DNA of 64,000 nucleotides from Pseudomonas shahriarae (GCF_014268455.2 NZ_CP077085.1:2707001-2771000), one strand, 5' to 3'; shown: positions 44,539 through 54,004, counted from the first letter of the stretch. Numbers and translations: made by a program. The notes: a model not told the origin generated them from the sequence alone.

Positions 44539-44553
44539 GTCCCGGCTTGGCAG

Positions 44554-45513
44554 TTAACGCAGTTGCCGTGGTGTTACGTTCAGCATTTTTTTCATCAGTC
44601 GTCGCAGGGAGGTGGCATCTCTGTATCCAACGTGTTCGGCAATGGTGTCGATCGAGTATTTACTGTTTGCCAGCAGTTCCCGTGCTTTATGAGCCTGGAC
44701 ACGCTGGATCAGCCGTAACGGGCTATATCCGGTGGCCTTGTGGACATGCCGAGACAGGGTCCGCTCTGACAATCCAAAGTCGGATGCGAGCGTACTGACG
44801 CTGATAATTGTCGGTAGCGAAGCTTCAATATGAGCCGTCAATTGTGCGATCAATTCGTTCCCCTGGGCCATCATTGCCGGAACCATAAACGGCGACTGCA
44901 GTTGCCGACCATCAATAAGTAGCACCTGAGCAACGTCATCTGCCAAAGCAGGGGAGAAATGGCTGCGCAGAAGATGCAGCATCAGATCGGTATGACCTAG
45001 CGCGGCGCCCGCCGTCATCAACGGCGGGTCGTGGATCACCATGCGTTCGGCATCTACCTGGCACTCTGGTGCCCGCTGCTGGAGTAAGGGAGCCAACCAC
45101 CAAGAGGTGGTCACACAGTGTCCTGCCAGCAGGTTGGCAGCCTGTAGCACGAACACCGCAGAGCATGATGCGGCGACATGCCCCCCGGCCTGCACATGCG
45201 CGCGCAATGCCGTCGTCAGCAGCGCAATATCCGCCTGTTGCAATCGATGCTCAATCATGAGGGCGTCAGCCACCCCGATGCCGGGGATGATCCAGCAAGA
45301 ACGGTCGTGCGGGCTGATCGCCAAGGGCTGAACCGCAATCTGCATACCGTGGCCGAGCGTCACGCAATCTGTGTTCAGCCCACAGACTTGCCAGCGAGGT
45401 ACAGCGGTGCCCAAGCGCTGGGCGCGCAAGGCCGCCGTTGAGAGGATATCCAGAGTCAGTGCGACACTGGAGGCAAAGGCGCCGGCAGTTATCAGGATTG
45501 TGAAGTCGTTCAT
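44554..45513 (-). CDS. GlxA-family AraC-type regulator (DJ-1/PfpI plus HTH)
   Basis: A 319-residue regulator. Residues about 1-180 form a DJ-1/PfpI-like domain with the nucleophile-elbow segment HVAASCSAVFVLQAANLLAG, where the Cys sits in the family position. Residues about 215-315 are the AraC DNA-binding part: VSTLASDFGLSERTLSRHVH and SKYSIDTIAEHVGYRDATSL. GlxA-type regulators control amino-acid-derivative or detoxification genes. ATG 45513 gives the short DJ-1 start MNDFTILI. It is divergent from the tautomerase gene (96 bp), which it may control. Confidence 0.9.
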   Translation of the reverse strand: MNDFTILITAGAFASSVALTLDILSTAALRAQRLGTAVPRWQVCGLNTDCVTLGHGMQIAVQPLAISPHDRSCWIIPGIGVADALMIEHRLQQADIALLTTALRAHVQAGGHVAASCSAVFVLQAANLLAGHCVTTSWWLAPLLQQRAPECQVDAERMVIHDPPLMTAGAALGHTDLMLHLLRSHFSPALADDVAQVLLIDGRQLQSPFMVPAMMAQGNELIAQLTAHIEASLPTIISVSTLASDFGLSERTLSRHVHKATGYSPLRLIQRVQAHKARELLANSKYSIDTIAEHVGYRDATSLRRLMKKMLNVTPRQLR

Positions 45514-45609
45514 TGGCCGATTATGCACGAAAGATGTCAAATCGGTCGCTGGTTGCGGTGCTCGAGGGTTGGCTTAATAACGCCTCCATTTCATCGAGTG
45601 CTAACCCCT

Positions 45610-46065
45610 ATGCCAAATATACTGATCAAGGTGCCTCAAGGTTCTTTTTCTCGCGAACAACGAGTACTGCTGTGCGAAGAGGTGACGAAAGTGGCCAGCG
45701 AGGTCGAGCAAGTCGGCGACGATCCCCGTCAACAAAGTCTGTGCTGGGTGCTCATTGATGAAGTGGCCTCTGGCTACTGGACATGTGGTTCAGTGGATAT
45801 CAGCGCTCACGCCATCCCCTGTATCGTGCAGGTCAGGGTCCCCGGGGGTGTGCTGAATGCGGCCATGCGAAGTGACTATGTGCAGCGTTTGCATCAAGCC
45901 GTCACCCGGTCGCAAGCAGCGGACGACCATCGAATCATCATGACCTCGATCATCCTTGATGAAGTCACAGATGGCTTCTGGGCAGCCAACGGAGCGATTT
46001 GGCATTTGGCCGATTTCATTCAAGCGGCTGGGTACCGGCATCTGCTGGGGCAGTTGGAGCAGTAA
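45610..46065 (+). CDS. Tautomerase-family protein
   Basis: A 151-residue protein that starts MPNILIKVPQGSFSREQRVL; Pro-2 becomes the N-terminal catalytic proline after Met removal, as in 4-oxalocrotonate tautomerases. The chain has two similar halves: the second begins CIVQVRVPGGVLNAAMRSDY but has no N-terminal Pro of its own, so it is a fused-dimer form. Such enzymes catalyse keto-enol tautomerisation or dehalogenation of small acids. It is paired head-to-head with the GlxA-type regulator. A terminator-like hairpin follows. Confidence 0.8.
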   Translation: MPNILIKVPQGSFSREQRVLLCEEVTKVASEVEQVGDDPRQQSLCWVLIDEVASGYWTCGSVDISAHAIPCIVQVRVPGGVLNAAMRSDYVQRLHQAVTRSQAADDHRIIMTSIILDEVTDGFWAANGAIWHLADFIQAAGYRHLLGQLEQ

Positions 46066-46072
46066 GCCTAAC

Positions 46073-46129
46073 GGGGGCAGATTTATTTCTCGTAGTGGGC
46101 TCTGCGAAAATAAATCTGTCCTGTTTTTT
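46073..46129 (+). terminator. Terminator hairpin of the GGGGCAGATTTA repeat family, copy C
   Basis: CAGATTTATTT (46078-46088) and AAATAAATCTG (46108-46118) pair perfectly, with GGGG and TCCT arms beyond and a T6 run at 46124. It lies 8 nt after the tautomerase stop and should end that transcript. Confidence 0.7.
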
Positions 46130-46386
46130 GTTCTCGTTAACAGTGTAGGCCGAGTTGCATCAGATGCCCCAATCGCGTGAGCCACGGTGCCTATTTGCTG
46201 GCCAGGCCTGTTCATCAGGGCCTGGCCGTTGGTGACTGGGGCTTTTGCATGAGACACTAACCATTGACGTTGCACCATTTAAGATCCTGCAGGTGTTGTC
46301 CAATAGCTAGAAGCACTCGGACGTGCATTCTCTACCCGATGGCTGAGACTTCAGCAAATTACACCTGCATATCCTTGGAACACCGA

Positions 46387-47967
46387 ATGCCTTCTCAGCC
46401 GAAACCCAGACTGAACCTACGCATCGTACTGCTCACCTTTGCGCTGTTCAGTGCCGCAGTCACTCTTGCCAATACATTCTGGGTAATGTTCAAGATCCAA
46501 AAGCGAGAGCTCATTGAAAACGCGCTGGAAGGCAACCGAGCTTACGCTGCTCGTATCGCAGCAGCGGTAGAAGGGGTGTTGAGTTCTGATCTAGACCGCC
46601 TTGAATATGGCTCGGCCATCCTTTCAAAGAACTTCTCTGACCGCCAGCTGCTGGCTGTCGAGGCTCGACGGCTGCTTGAGCAAGACAACAGCTTCAACTC
46701 AGTGCTGATTGCCAACGCCGACGGCACTATCGTCGCATCTGCGCCAGAGCGGTTGCAGCTAAACGGCCAATCTCTTCAACGCCGTGAACCGCTCGAGCGG
46801 CGTAAGCCAATGGTCAGTAATGCATTTCACTCTATCACTGGCAATCTGGTGGTTTTCGTATCCCAGCCGGTCTTCGATGCAAGTGGGCAGTACCTCGGGC
46901 TGGTGGGCGGGACTCTCAGGTTGGAGCAGCAGAATACGCTTCAAGCGCTGATGGATTTGAACCGTCGACAAAATGGGGCATATGTCTATCTCGTAGACAG
47001 TCAGCGACGTGTGCTCTACCACCCTGACCCGCAACAAATCGGCAGGCTCATTGACCATGATCGGATTGTAGATGCTGCACTGAGTCAGGCTAATGGTTCA
47101 CTCCAGGCGGTCGACCGGGATGGGAATGAAATGCTTGCGGGTTACGCGGGCATACCCAGCAGCCGTTGGGGCATTGTCTCGCAACAGCCAATGGCCGTTG
47201 TTCAGGAAACTTTGAGCGTTACCGCGCTGAAGGTGGCTAAAGGGATCGTGCCACTGGGCCTGCTGGGTTTGCTACTAATATGGTGGGCGGGGTCGAGAAT
47301 CTCCAACCCGTTGTCCCGCTTGGCGGACAGCGCCGGACGCCTGGACGTGCCGGAAAGCTATGAGCGCATCAGCGCCATCCCTGTGGACTACCTGGAAAGC
47401 TGGCAGTTACGTCGGGCACTTTTGCTTAGCGTGAGCCTACTGCAGGAAAAAATCGGCAGGCTCAACCACCAGGCTCAAAGTGATCCACTCACCGGGCTGG
47501 CAAACCGTCGCGCAATGCAAGACGCGCTCACGGTGTGGTTGGAGTCGAAGAAGACGATTGCTGTGATTTCCGTGGATATTGATCATTTCAAACGAGTGAA
47601 CGATACCTTTGGCCACGACGTAGGTGACGAGACGCTCAGATCGGTAGCAGGACTGATGAAACAGAACTCTCGGCCGAGCGATCTGCTTTGCCGTGTAGGG
47701 GGGGAGGAGTTCGTTTTGCTGCTTCCCGATAGCTCAATCGCTGCCGCTGTAGACATCGCAGAGCGTTTGCGACTCTCGATCGCATCCACCGCCCTGGAGA
47801 CTGTTGGTCACATTACTGTCTCGCTGGGGGTTGCGCTCTGGCGATCCGGCGACTCGATGGAGGATGTGTTCCATAAGGCAGATCAATTGCTGTACCGCGC
47901 CAAGCAACAGGGGCGTAACCAGGTTGTGGCAGAGCAAGAATCCAGTGCCACCGGGCCAGCGTCCTGA
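46387..47967 (+). CDS. Diguanylate cyclase with periplasmic dCache-type sensor
   Basis: A 526-residue inner-membrane enzyme that makes cyclic di-GMP from two GTP. TM1 (about 12-34), a roughly 250-residue periplasmic dCache-type sensor (SFNSVLIANADGTIVASAPE, VFVSQPVFDASGQYLGLVGG, GAYVYLVDSQRRVLYHPDP), TM2 (about 285-303) and a GGDEF domain follow. The active site is GGEEF (about 438-442) and a full inhibitory I-site RxxD (RPSD) lies five residues before it, so product inhibition is expected. DPLTGLANRR marks the domain start. ATG 46387 is chosen over frames opening further upstream. Confidence 0.92.
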   Translation: MPSQPKPRLNLRIVLLTFALFSAAVTLANTFWVMFKIQKRELIENALEGNRAYAARIAAAVEGVLSSDLDRLEYGSAILSKNFSDRQLLAVEARRLLEQDNSFNSVLIANADGTIVASAPERLQLNGQSLQRREPLERRKPMVSNAFHSITGNLVVFVSQPVFDASGQYLGLVGGTLRLEQQNTLQALMDLNRRQNGAYVYLVDSQRRVLYHPDPQQIGRLIDHDRIVDAALSQANGSLQAVDRDGNEMLAGYAGIPSSRWGIVSQQPMAVVQETLSVTALKVAKGIVPLGLLGLLLIWWAGSRISNPLSRLADSAGRLDVPESYERISAIPVDYLESWQLRRALLLSVSLLQEKIGRLNHQAQSDPLTGLANRRAMQDALTVWLESKKTIAVISVDIDHFKRVNDTFGHDVGDETLRSVAGLMKQNSRPSDLLCRVGGEEFVLLLPDSSIAAAVDIAERLRLSIASTALETVGHITVSLGVALWRSGDSMEDVFHKADQLLYRAKQQGRNQVVAEQESSATGPAS

Positions 47968-48054
47968 CACAGGCCTCGCCCGAGTGTGCGACACACAATG
48001 CGTCCGGGGCACTGGTGCAGCTGCTTCGAAAATAAAACGCTCCTGTTTTTAGGA

Positions 48055-48675
48055 TCAGGTACGCCGCGCCATCAATAGAGCCGAGGCAGCCGCAGACAAC
48101 AAACCGGCACAGCAACGATTAAAAAATTTCTTGCCGCGAGGCTGCGTAAACCAGCGGCGCATATGCAGCCCGATATAGGCATAGGCGCCAATGGCGATCC
48201 ACTCCAGTATCAGAAACAGCAATCCGAGCAATAGGAACTGAGCGCCAACGTCTGCCGTTGGGTCAACGAATTGAGGTAGGAACGCGGTAAAGATCAGGAT
48301 GGCTTTGGGGTTGCCGGCAGCGACGAGGAACTCCTGCCTGGCCAGCCCCCACAACCCCGTCCCAGAGGTTTCTGATTCGGCTGCTGCTTGCGGTGCGGCG
48401 TTCCACAGCTGATACGCCAGGTAGAAAAGGTACGCCGCGCCGACTATTTTGATCCCGTAGAAGATCAGCTCTGACGTTTGCAACACCACCGCCAGGCCCG
48501 CCGAAGCAAGTGCGATCATGATGGCGAATGCCAGCAAGCGCCCCACGCCTGCGATGCAGGCTGTGCGATATCCGTAGCGCGTTGCATTGCTGATGGACAG
48601 CAGGTTGTTGGGCCCCGGCGCCATATTCAGTGCAAAGCAGGCGGGCAGGAATAATGCGAGTGTTGCAACGTCCAT
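48055..48675 (-). CDS. LysE/RhtB-family exporter (1)
   Basis: A 206-residue inner-membrane exporter with six hydrophobic segments. The family signature is visible: ACFALNMAPGPNNLLSISNA at the start and GIKIVGAAYLFYLAYQLW in the middle, with FLVAAGNPKAILIFTAFLPQ. It exports amino acids or analogues by proton exchange. GGAG lies 5 nt before ATG 48675, which is preferred to ATG 48699. The next gene (AAA kinase) is upstream on the same strand. Confidence 0.88.
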   Translation of the reverse strand: MDVATLALFLPACFALNMAPGPNNLLSISNATRYGYRTACIAGVGRLLAFAIMIALASAGLAVVLQTSELIFYGIKIVGAAYLFYLAYQLWNAAPQAAAESETSGTGLWGLARQEFLVAAGNPKAILIFTAFLPQFVDPTADVGAQFLLLGLLFLILEWIAIGAYAYIGLHMRRWFTQPRGKKFFNRCCAGLLSAAASALLMARRT

Positions 48676-48727
48676 ATGCCTCTCCAGACCATTTTGCATA
48701 AATCCTACATTTGCAGCCCTGTCGATG

Positions 48728-49255
48728 TCATTGCTCGCTAATCACACCTTCTCCCCTGGGCAGGAATTGGTTTGTGATCATCGACACCGCTTGCGCCGGT
48801 GAAGCCAGGGCAGTGTCTATGCAAAACGGGGCGGGGTCCCACGCTTCATATTCATGATTGAGTACCGACTGCCAGGTGGGTGGCGTCAGCCCCGGAATAT
48901 CCACCCTCCGTGTTTCTACCCGTCGCTGATGTTCATTTTTATCAGAGCAAATCACTTGGATATTGACTAGCCGAACACCGGCCTTTGAGGCGGTTTCGCT
49001 CCAGGCTACTCGACTTTCGCTTACCGGGTTTACACAGTCGGCGATGACGGTGCGGCCTAGCAGGAGATTGCTCAGTGCAAGCTCATTAGCGACCACGTAA
49101 CCACTGCGTCCCACGTCTTGGGCAAGCGTTCCGGAGTTTCGGATTGCTTGCTCAATGGTATCGATGCGCAGGTAGACGGCGCCTGTCGTCGCGGCGAGGT
49201 CCTTGGCGAGAGTGGTTTTTCCGGTGCCGGGAAGGCCGCTGAATACGATAAGCAC
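48728..49255 (-). CDS. P-loop AAA/kinase-like ATPase
   Basis: A 175-residue cytoplasmic nucleotide kinase of the zeta-toxin/gluconate-kinase-like P-loop type. Walker A is FSGLPGTGKTTLAKDL and strand 2 carries YLRIDTIEQAI (lid and acceptor Asp). LLLGRTVIADCVNPVSESR is the second conserved strand with Asp. Such proteins phosphorylate small molecules or modify antibiotics; the substrate is unknown. The start is GTG 49255 with AAGGA 6 nt upstream. It lies between LysE and LysR genes on the same strand. Confidence 0.8.
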   Translation of the reverse strand: MLIVFSGLPGTGKTTLAKDLAATTGAVYLRIDTIEQAIRNSGTLAQDVGRSGYVVANELALSNLLLGRTVIADCVNPVSESRVAWSETASKAGVRLVNIQVICSDKNEHQRRVETRRVDIPGLTPPTWQSVLNHEYEAWDPAPFCIDTALASPAQAVSMITNQFLPRGEGVISEQ

Positions 49256-49290
49256 TGTCTGTCCTTCGCTGGGTGAATGTTGCCTGGCAT

Positions 49291-50208
49291 TTAGGATCGC
49301 TCCTGCAACCAGTTAAGTAACGCCATTTCCATGCTGCCTGGCTTGGGGGCTGCCGGCGATAGCAGGCAGTACCGCGAGCCATCTTCAACAAACCCCAATG
49401 GCGCGGCTAATACACCGCTTTCGATATCGTCGCGCACCAGGTGCCACGGACCAATGGCTACTCCAAGGCCTGCAACCGCTGCCTGGATGCTGAAGTAAAA
49501 GTGCTCAAAGGATTGCATTTCCATGGTCGGAGTGGGCAGGCCTTTTGCGTTGGCCCACTCTTGCCAAGCCGTAGGCCGGCTAGTCGTCTGTAGGCGCGGG
49601 GCCGAGGCGAGCAGGGATTTGCGGTTTTTACCAAACCACTCAGCTACTTTGTCCGGCCGGCATACAGGGCCGACCCTCTCTGGGAATAGTGTCTCGGCAT
49701 GGTAGTCGGGAGGCCGTGGGAAATCGTCCCGCCGTATGGCCAGGTCGATGCCCTGGTTGAATGAGAAGGGGCCACCGCCGGCAACCAGGTGAATGTCCAG
49801 CCCTTGATGATGTGTTTGGAAGTCGCTCCAGCGAGGGATCAACCAACGCATCAGCAGCGTTGGCTCGCAGGATAAGACAAGCCGGCGCGCTCGACGGGCG
49901 TCGCTGCGTATCCCGCGCACGGCCTGGTTCATCACCCCGAGCCCTTCACTGACGGCTTTTGCCAGGCGTCTTCCGGCCTCCGTTAAAAACACCCTTCGGC
50001 TGCGTCGCTCGAACAGGTCAACGCCCAAATCCTCCTCCAGCAGGCGCACTGCGCGGCTAATGGCGCCGGGCGTCAGGTGCAGTTCGTCAGCCGCACGGGC
50101 GAAGTTTTCCAGGCGTGCGGCGGATTCGAAGCAGCGCAATGCAAGCAGGGAGGGCATGCGCGTCTCAGAAATCAGTGAGTTGTAGTCACTATTTTCTTCA
50201 GAAATCAT
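49291..50208 (-). CDS. LysR-type regulator, GcvA-like
   Basis: A 305-residue regulator. The winged helix (about 15-80) has LLALRCFESAARLENFARAA, DELHLTPGAISRAVRLLEED and the GcvA-style F-E-R-R-S-R-R-V-F-L-T-E-A-G run. An effector-binding domain fills the rest. It is divergent from a LysE exporter gene with 66 bp between starts, the classical layout in which a LysR protein controls its neighbour exporter in response to the exported amino acid. An internal ATG at residue 18 (50157) is a possible start. Confidence 0.9.
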   Translation of the reverse strand: MISEENSDYNSLISETRMPSLLALRCFESAARLENFARAADELHLTPGAISRAVRLLEEDLGVDLFERRSRRVFLTEAGRRLAKAVSEGLGVMNQAVRGIRSDARRARRLVLSCEPTLLMRWLIPRWSDFQTHHQGLDIHLVAGGGPFSFNQGIDLAIRRDDFPRPPDYHAETLFPERVGPVCRPDKVAEWFGKNRKSLLASAPRLQTTSRPTAWQEWANAKGLPTPTMEMQSFEHFYFSIQAAVAGLGVAIGPWHLVRDDIESGVLAAPLGFVEDGSRYCLLSPAAPKPGSMEMALLNWLQERS

Positions 50209-50274
50209 CGTTATTACCCAAGCAGAGGATCTGCAAATATTGCCTTACACAACCAATAATTCAAAGGCTACAAC

Positions 50275-50892
50275 ATGGGCGAATGGATAGCAGTAATCAC
50301 CATCACACTCCTTGCATGCATCAGTCCAGGGCCGGACTTCGCCATGGTGTCTCGTAACGGCTTGCTCCTGTCCCGGCGGGCAGGTGTGCTCACCGCTGTG
50401 GGAATCGGCCTGGGGGTGCTGGTTCATGTGGGCTACACGCTGCTCGGATTAGGGTTGGTGCTGCAACAGACTCCTTGGTTGTTCAATGCGTTGAAGCTGG
50501 CTGGAGCGGCATATCTGGTCTACTTGGGGATCAAGATGCTGCGTTCCCGGCCTGCGACTGAACAGCTGGACGCGCCACCTGCCGCGATGTCTGACCTGGA
50601 AGCGTTGCGTACCGGGTTTCTCACGAATGCGTTGAACCCCAAGACATCGATTTTTATCGTCAGTCTGTTTATGGGGGTAGTACGACCGGACACCGCGTTG
50701 ACCGTGCAAATGGCCTATGGGCTATTTATCGCGGGGGCGCATGTGCTGTGGTTCAGCCTTATTGCGCTGTGCTTTTCCGCTGGGAGGGTGCGCGAAAAAC
50801 TGATGGCTGCACGACAATGGATTGACCGGGCTTTTGGCGCCTTGCTGGTGAGCTTCGGGATACTGCTGGTAATCACTCAGTATTCAGCTTGA
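50275..50892 (+). CDS. LysE/RhtB-family exporter (2)
   Basis: A 205-residue inner-membrane exporter. Family markers are ITLLACISPGPDFAMVSRNG near the start, GIGLGVLVHVGYTLLGLGLV, LAGAAYLVYLGIKMLRSRP and TGFLTNALNPKTSIFIVSLF. Six membrane segments are expected. It exports amino acids or their analogues. Head-to-head placement with the GcvA-like LysR regulator suggests inducible expression by the substrate. The 160 bp downstream (50893-51056) hold nothing recognised. Confidence 0.9.
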   Translation: MGEWIAVITITLLACISPGPDFAMVSRNGLLLSRRAGVLTAVGIGLGVLVHVGYTLLGLGLVLQQTPWLFNALKLAGAAYLVYLGIKMLRSRPATEQLDAPPAAMSDLEALRTGFLTNALNPKTSIFIVSLFMGVVRPDTALTVQMAYGLFIAGAHVLWFSLIALCFSAGRVREKLMAARQWIDRAFGALLVSFGILLVITQYSA

Positions 50893-51056
50893 GTGTGTCG
50901 GTGGGGGCTTATATGGACTGAGGTTGAATTCGACTTTTCGGCAACTTGATAGGGTGTGGTTAACTAATGCCCAGTAAATTTTAACAAAGGTTTACAGCTG
51001 TTATTTAGTTCGTCCGGTAAGGTTTTTGCAACTAGCGCAACTTGGTCAGCATCGCA

Positions 51057-51722
51057 ATGCACTCCAGTAATAACCCGCTAAACCCTGAACTGATAAACAT
51101 CAGACGGCTGTTTGCAACTCCCCTGGCCAGTCTCCAGTACCCCGATGCAGAAAAACTCAATACAGAGCTGAAAACCCTGATCACTTGTCGCATGGCGGAC
51201 GATCTGGGCGGCACGCAGCGCAGTAATGACGGCGGCTGGCAGTCGGCGAGCGACTTCCCGGAATGGGGCGGGCAGGCCTGCGATGCGTTGGTTGGCTTTG
51301 CCACCGAGTTCGCCACTCAACTGACGGCGGTGCATAGCGAGCAGTACGGCTTAACTGAGCCGAGTTTTGCATGGAAACTCAATGCCTGGGCAAACGTTAA
51401 CCAGGCAGGGCACAGCAATGCGTTGCATGGCCACCCGGGGGCATTCTGGTCGGGGGTTTATTGGGTGGATGCCGGCGGGCGAGAGGAAGATCCGGCTGTT
51501 GGCGGTGACCTTGAGTTTATCGACCCCCGCGGGATGGTTGCATCGATCTACAATCCTGCGCTGCGCATGAGGGTGGAAGATTGTGTTACTGCTGGCTTTA
51601 GTACGACTTATGCCGCTACCAGTGGAACGTTCATTATGTTTCCGTCGTGGCTGATGCATTCCGTAAGACGTTTTGAAGGCGCGCGTCCGCGCATTTCTAT
51701 TGCCTTTAATTTTGGCGCCTGA
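51057..51722 (+). CDS. Putative 2OG-Fe(II) oxygenase, TIGR02466 family
   Basis: A 221-residue cytoplasmic protein with a jelly-roll core. The region HSNALHGHPGAFWSGVYWVD supplies a histidine-acid type metal site, GDLEFIDPRG follows, and GTFIMFPSWLMHSVRRFEGA plus RPRISIAFNF supply the second His and the 2-oxoglutarate-binding Arg. This family is believed to be Fe(II)/2-oxoglutarate-dependent hydroxylases, often of unknown substrate. ATG 51057 is used. There is no functional neighbour. Confidence 0.78.
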   Translation: MHSSNNPLNPELINIRRLFATPLASLQYPDAEKLNTELKTLITCRMADDLGGTQRSNDGGWQSASDFPEWGGQACDALVGFATEFATQLTAVHSEQYGLTEPSFAWKLNAWANVNQAGHSNALHGHPGAFWSGVYWVDAGGREEDPAVGGDLEFIDPRGMVASIYNPALRMRVEDCVTAGFSTTYAATSGTFIMFPSWLMHSVRRFEGARPRISIAFNFGA

Positions 51723-51883
51723 GTTGCCGACCGTCTTTTGATCATGCGGGCTTTGCGTCTGCCTACCATCGCATTATCCGGATTAACCGGAATATGTTTC
51801 CCGAACTGAGTCGATTATCAAGAAATCCCCTCGCAGATACGCTGTGGTCATTGGCACCACCGACTATCTACGAGGAGACACCG

Positions 51884-52978
51884 ATGTCCACACTCTTTAC
51901 CCCAGGCGTTGTTGGTCAACTGAGCACGCCCAACCGTGTCGTCATGGCGCCCATGACTCGCTCGCGCAGCACCCAGCCTGGCGATGTGCCGAACGCTATG
52001 AACGCGGTGTACTACGCGCAGCGGGCGTCGGCTGCGTTCATTGTGACTGAAGCCACGCAGATCTCGCCCCAGGGCAAGGGTTATTCATTCACCCCAGGGA
52101 TTTACAGTGACGAACAGGTCGCCGGCTGGCGCCTGGTGACCGATGCGGTGCATGCCGCTGGCGGACGAATTTTCCTGCAGTTGTGGCATGTAGGGCGCAT
52201 GTCGCACCCCGACTTCCACAATGGCGAATTACCGGTCGCGCCGTCTGCAATTGCGTTTGATGGCAGCATCTGGAAAGTAGATTCTGCGTCGGGTGTCGGC
52301 AGTATGGCCCCGTGCCCGACACCACGGGCACTGGAGCGCGCCGAAATCCACGCCATCGTCGACGATTATCGTAAGGCTGCGCGTAATGCCATGACGGCAG
52401 GTTTCGACGGTGTCGAAGTGCATGGGGCCAACGGCTACCTGATCGACCAGTTCCTGCGCACCACGTCGAACACGCGTACGGATGAGTACGGCGGATCGCG
52501 CGAGAACCGTCTGCGCTTTCTCAGGGAAGTCATGGATGCGGTAATTGATGAAGTGGGGGCCGATCGCACAGCCATCCGGGTTGCGCCGTTTCTTACGGCG
52601 CGTGGCATGGCTTGCCCGGACATTCTGCCGACGTTGCTGGAAGCGACCCGCTATTTGCAGGGCAAAAATATTGCGTATCTGCACCTGGTCGAAGCGGACT
52701 GGGATGATGCCCCCAAGTTTCCCGAAGACTTCCGCCAGGCCGTGCGCGAGCGCTTTCGTAATGCGATTGTGGTGGCCGGTAAGTACGACCTGGAACTTGC
52801 TGAGTGGGTCCTGGAAAAAGGCTACGCAGACTTTATCGCCTTTGGACGCAAGTTTGTGGCCAACCCGGATCTGCCACTGCGGCTGGAGAAGGGTTACCCG
52901 TTAGCCGGTCTGGAAGGCGCTGAGTTGTTTGGCGGTACCGAACGTGGTTACTCGGACTTTGCCGCCTGGGCTCAGTAG
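51884..52978 (+). CDS. Old Yellow Enzyme family alkene reductase (NemA/XenB-like)
   Basis: A 364-residue FMN-dependent TIM barrel that reduces activated C=C bonds, nitrate esters or nitroaromatics with NAD(P)H. Visible motifs are NRVVMAPMTRSRS (FMN loop), LQLWHVGRMSHP, VEVHGANGYLIDQFLRTTSN (substrate and FMN binding) and TDEYGGSRENRLRF. ADFIAFGRKFVANPDLPLRL binds the phosphate. GAGGAG is 6 nt before ATG 51884. The convergent LysR gene downstream could be its regulator, though such regulators are usually divergent. Confidence 0.93.
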   Translation: MSTLFTPGVVGQLSTPNRVVMAPMTRSRSTQPGDVPNAMNAVYYAQRASAAFIVTEATQISPQGKGYSFTPGIYSDEQVAGWRLVTDAVHAAGGRIFLQLWHVGRMSHPDFHNGELPVAPSAIAFDGSIWKVDSASGVGSMAPCPTPRALERAEIHAIVDDYRKAARNAMTAGFDGVEVHGANGYLIDQFLRTTSNTRTDEYGGSRENRLRFLREVMDAVIDEVGADRTAIRVAPFLTARGMACPDILPTLLEATRYLQGKNIAYLHLVEADWDDAPKFPEDFRQAVRERFRNAIVVAGKYDLELAEWVLEKGYADFIAFGRKFVANPDLPLRLEKGYPLAGLEGAELFGGTERGYSDFAAWAQ

Positions 52979-53024
52979 GGCTGAAAGCGGTAGGTCAGGT
53001 CCAAAGAATCTCCTTGGGGCGCGC

Positions 53025-53909
53025 TCAGGTCGCCAGCTTCAAGGAGATTTCGTCCATCAGCAGTTTGACCCGGCGCGGCATTGCGTGGCCGGAAGGGTAG
53101 ACAATCTGCAAGTCCACGCCCGGCAGGGAGTAGGTCTCCAGCACCTCGACCAGTCGGCCGGCGTCCAAGTCATCACGTACATCGATGTAGGACTTGATAC
53201 AGATGCCGTGGCCGGCCAGGCACCACTGGCGCACCTGATCGCCATCATTGGCAATACGCCTGCCCGACACCAGCACCTTGAACGTACGGCCAGCGGCGCG
53301 GAACTGCCATTCACGGTGGATGCTGCTGCCAAAGCGCATCAGGATGCACTGTTGCTGCGCCAGGTCCGATGGGTGTTGGGGCGTGCCATGGGCCTTGAGA
53401 TAGGCGGGGGATGCACACACGACCCTACGGCCCTCGCTGAGTTTTCTGACGCGCAGGGTGCTGTCGGACAGGGCGCCATATCGAATGGCGAAATCAATCC
53501 CTTGCCCCGCGAGATCCAGGTAGCCATCGGTCAGGTTCAGGTCGAGGCTGACATTGGGATGCTCCTGCAGAAAATCATCGAGGATGGGCACGATGCGGTT
53601 GCGGCCCAGGTCGACGGGGGCGCTCAGGCGTATCAGCCCCGAGATTCGTTCGGTGCCCAGTTTGATAGTGCTCTCGATGTCTTCAGCTTCTGCGAGCAGG
53701 CGCCGGGCGCCCTCCATCAGCGTCCGCCCTTCGTCCGTCAGGCTGATTGAGCGGGTCGTACGGGTCAGTAGGGTCGCGCCGTAGTGCCTTTCCAAGGCCC
53801 CGAGCCGCCCCGACACAGACGTGGACGAAAGCCCGACCTCGCGGCCTGCCGCCGACAATCCGCCTTTCTCGACAATCAACAAAAACAGCGCGAGGTTCTC
53901 GAAGAGCAT
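53025..53909 (-). CDS. LysR-type transcriptional regulator
   Basis: A 294-residue regulator. The winged helix (about 1-60) has ENLALFLLIVEKGGLSAAGR and VGLSSTSVSGRLGALERHYG. The effector domain includes GTERISGLIRLSAPVDLGRN and DGYLDLAGQGIDFAIRYGAL, typical of the CrgA-like subgroup that often controls neighbouring dehydrogenase, SDR or OYE genes. It lies 95 bp downstream of the SDR gene on the same strand, and converges with the OYE gene. Confidence 0.88.
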   Translation of the reverse strand: MLFENLALFLLIVEKGGLSAAGREVGLSSTSVSGRLGALERHYGATLLTRTTRSISLTDEGRTLMEGARRLLAEAEDIESTIKLGTERISGLIRLSAPVDLGRNRIVPILDDFLQEHPNVSLDLNLTDGYLDLAGQGIDFAIRYGALSDSTLRVRKLSEGRRVVCASPAYLKAHGTPQHPSDLAQQQCILMRFGSSIHREWQFRAAGRTFKVLVSGRRIANDGDQVRQWCLAGHGICIKSYIDVRDDLDAGRLVEVLETYSLPGVDLQIVYPSGHAMPRRVKLLMDEISLKLAT

Positions 53910-54004
53910 TATCCGGATTTCCCTGAATATGATTGTGCTTTGGGCTGGATTCTACGCCAGCACTCAACAGTGCTCATGTCATTTGTTGGGGGGCAAAACC
54001 TCCT

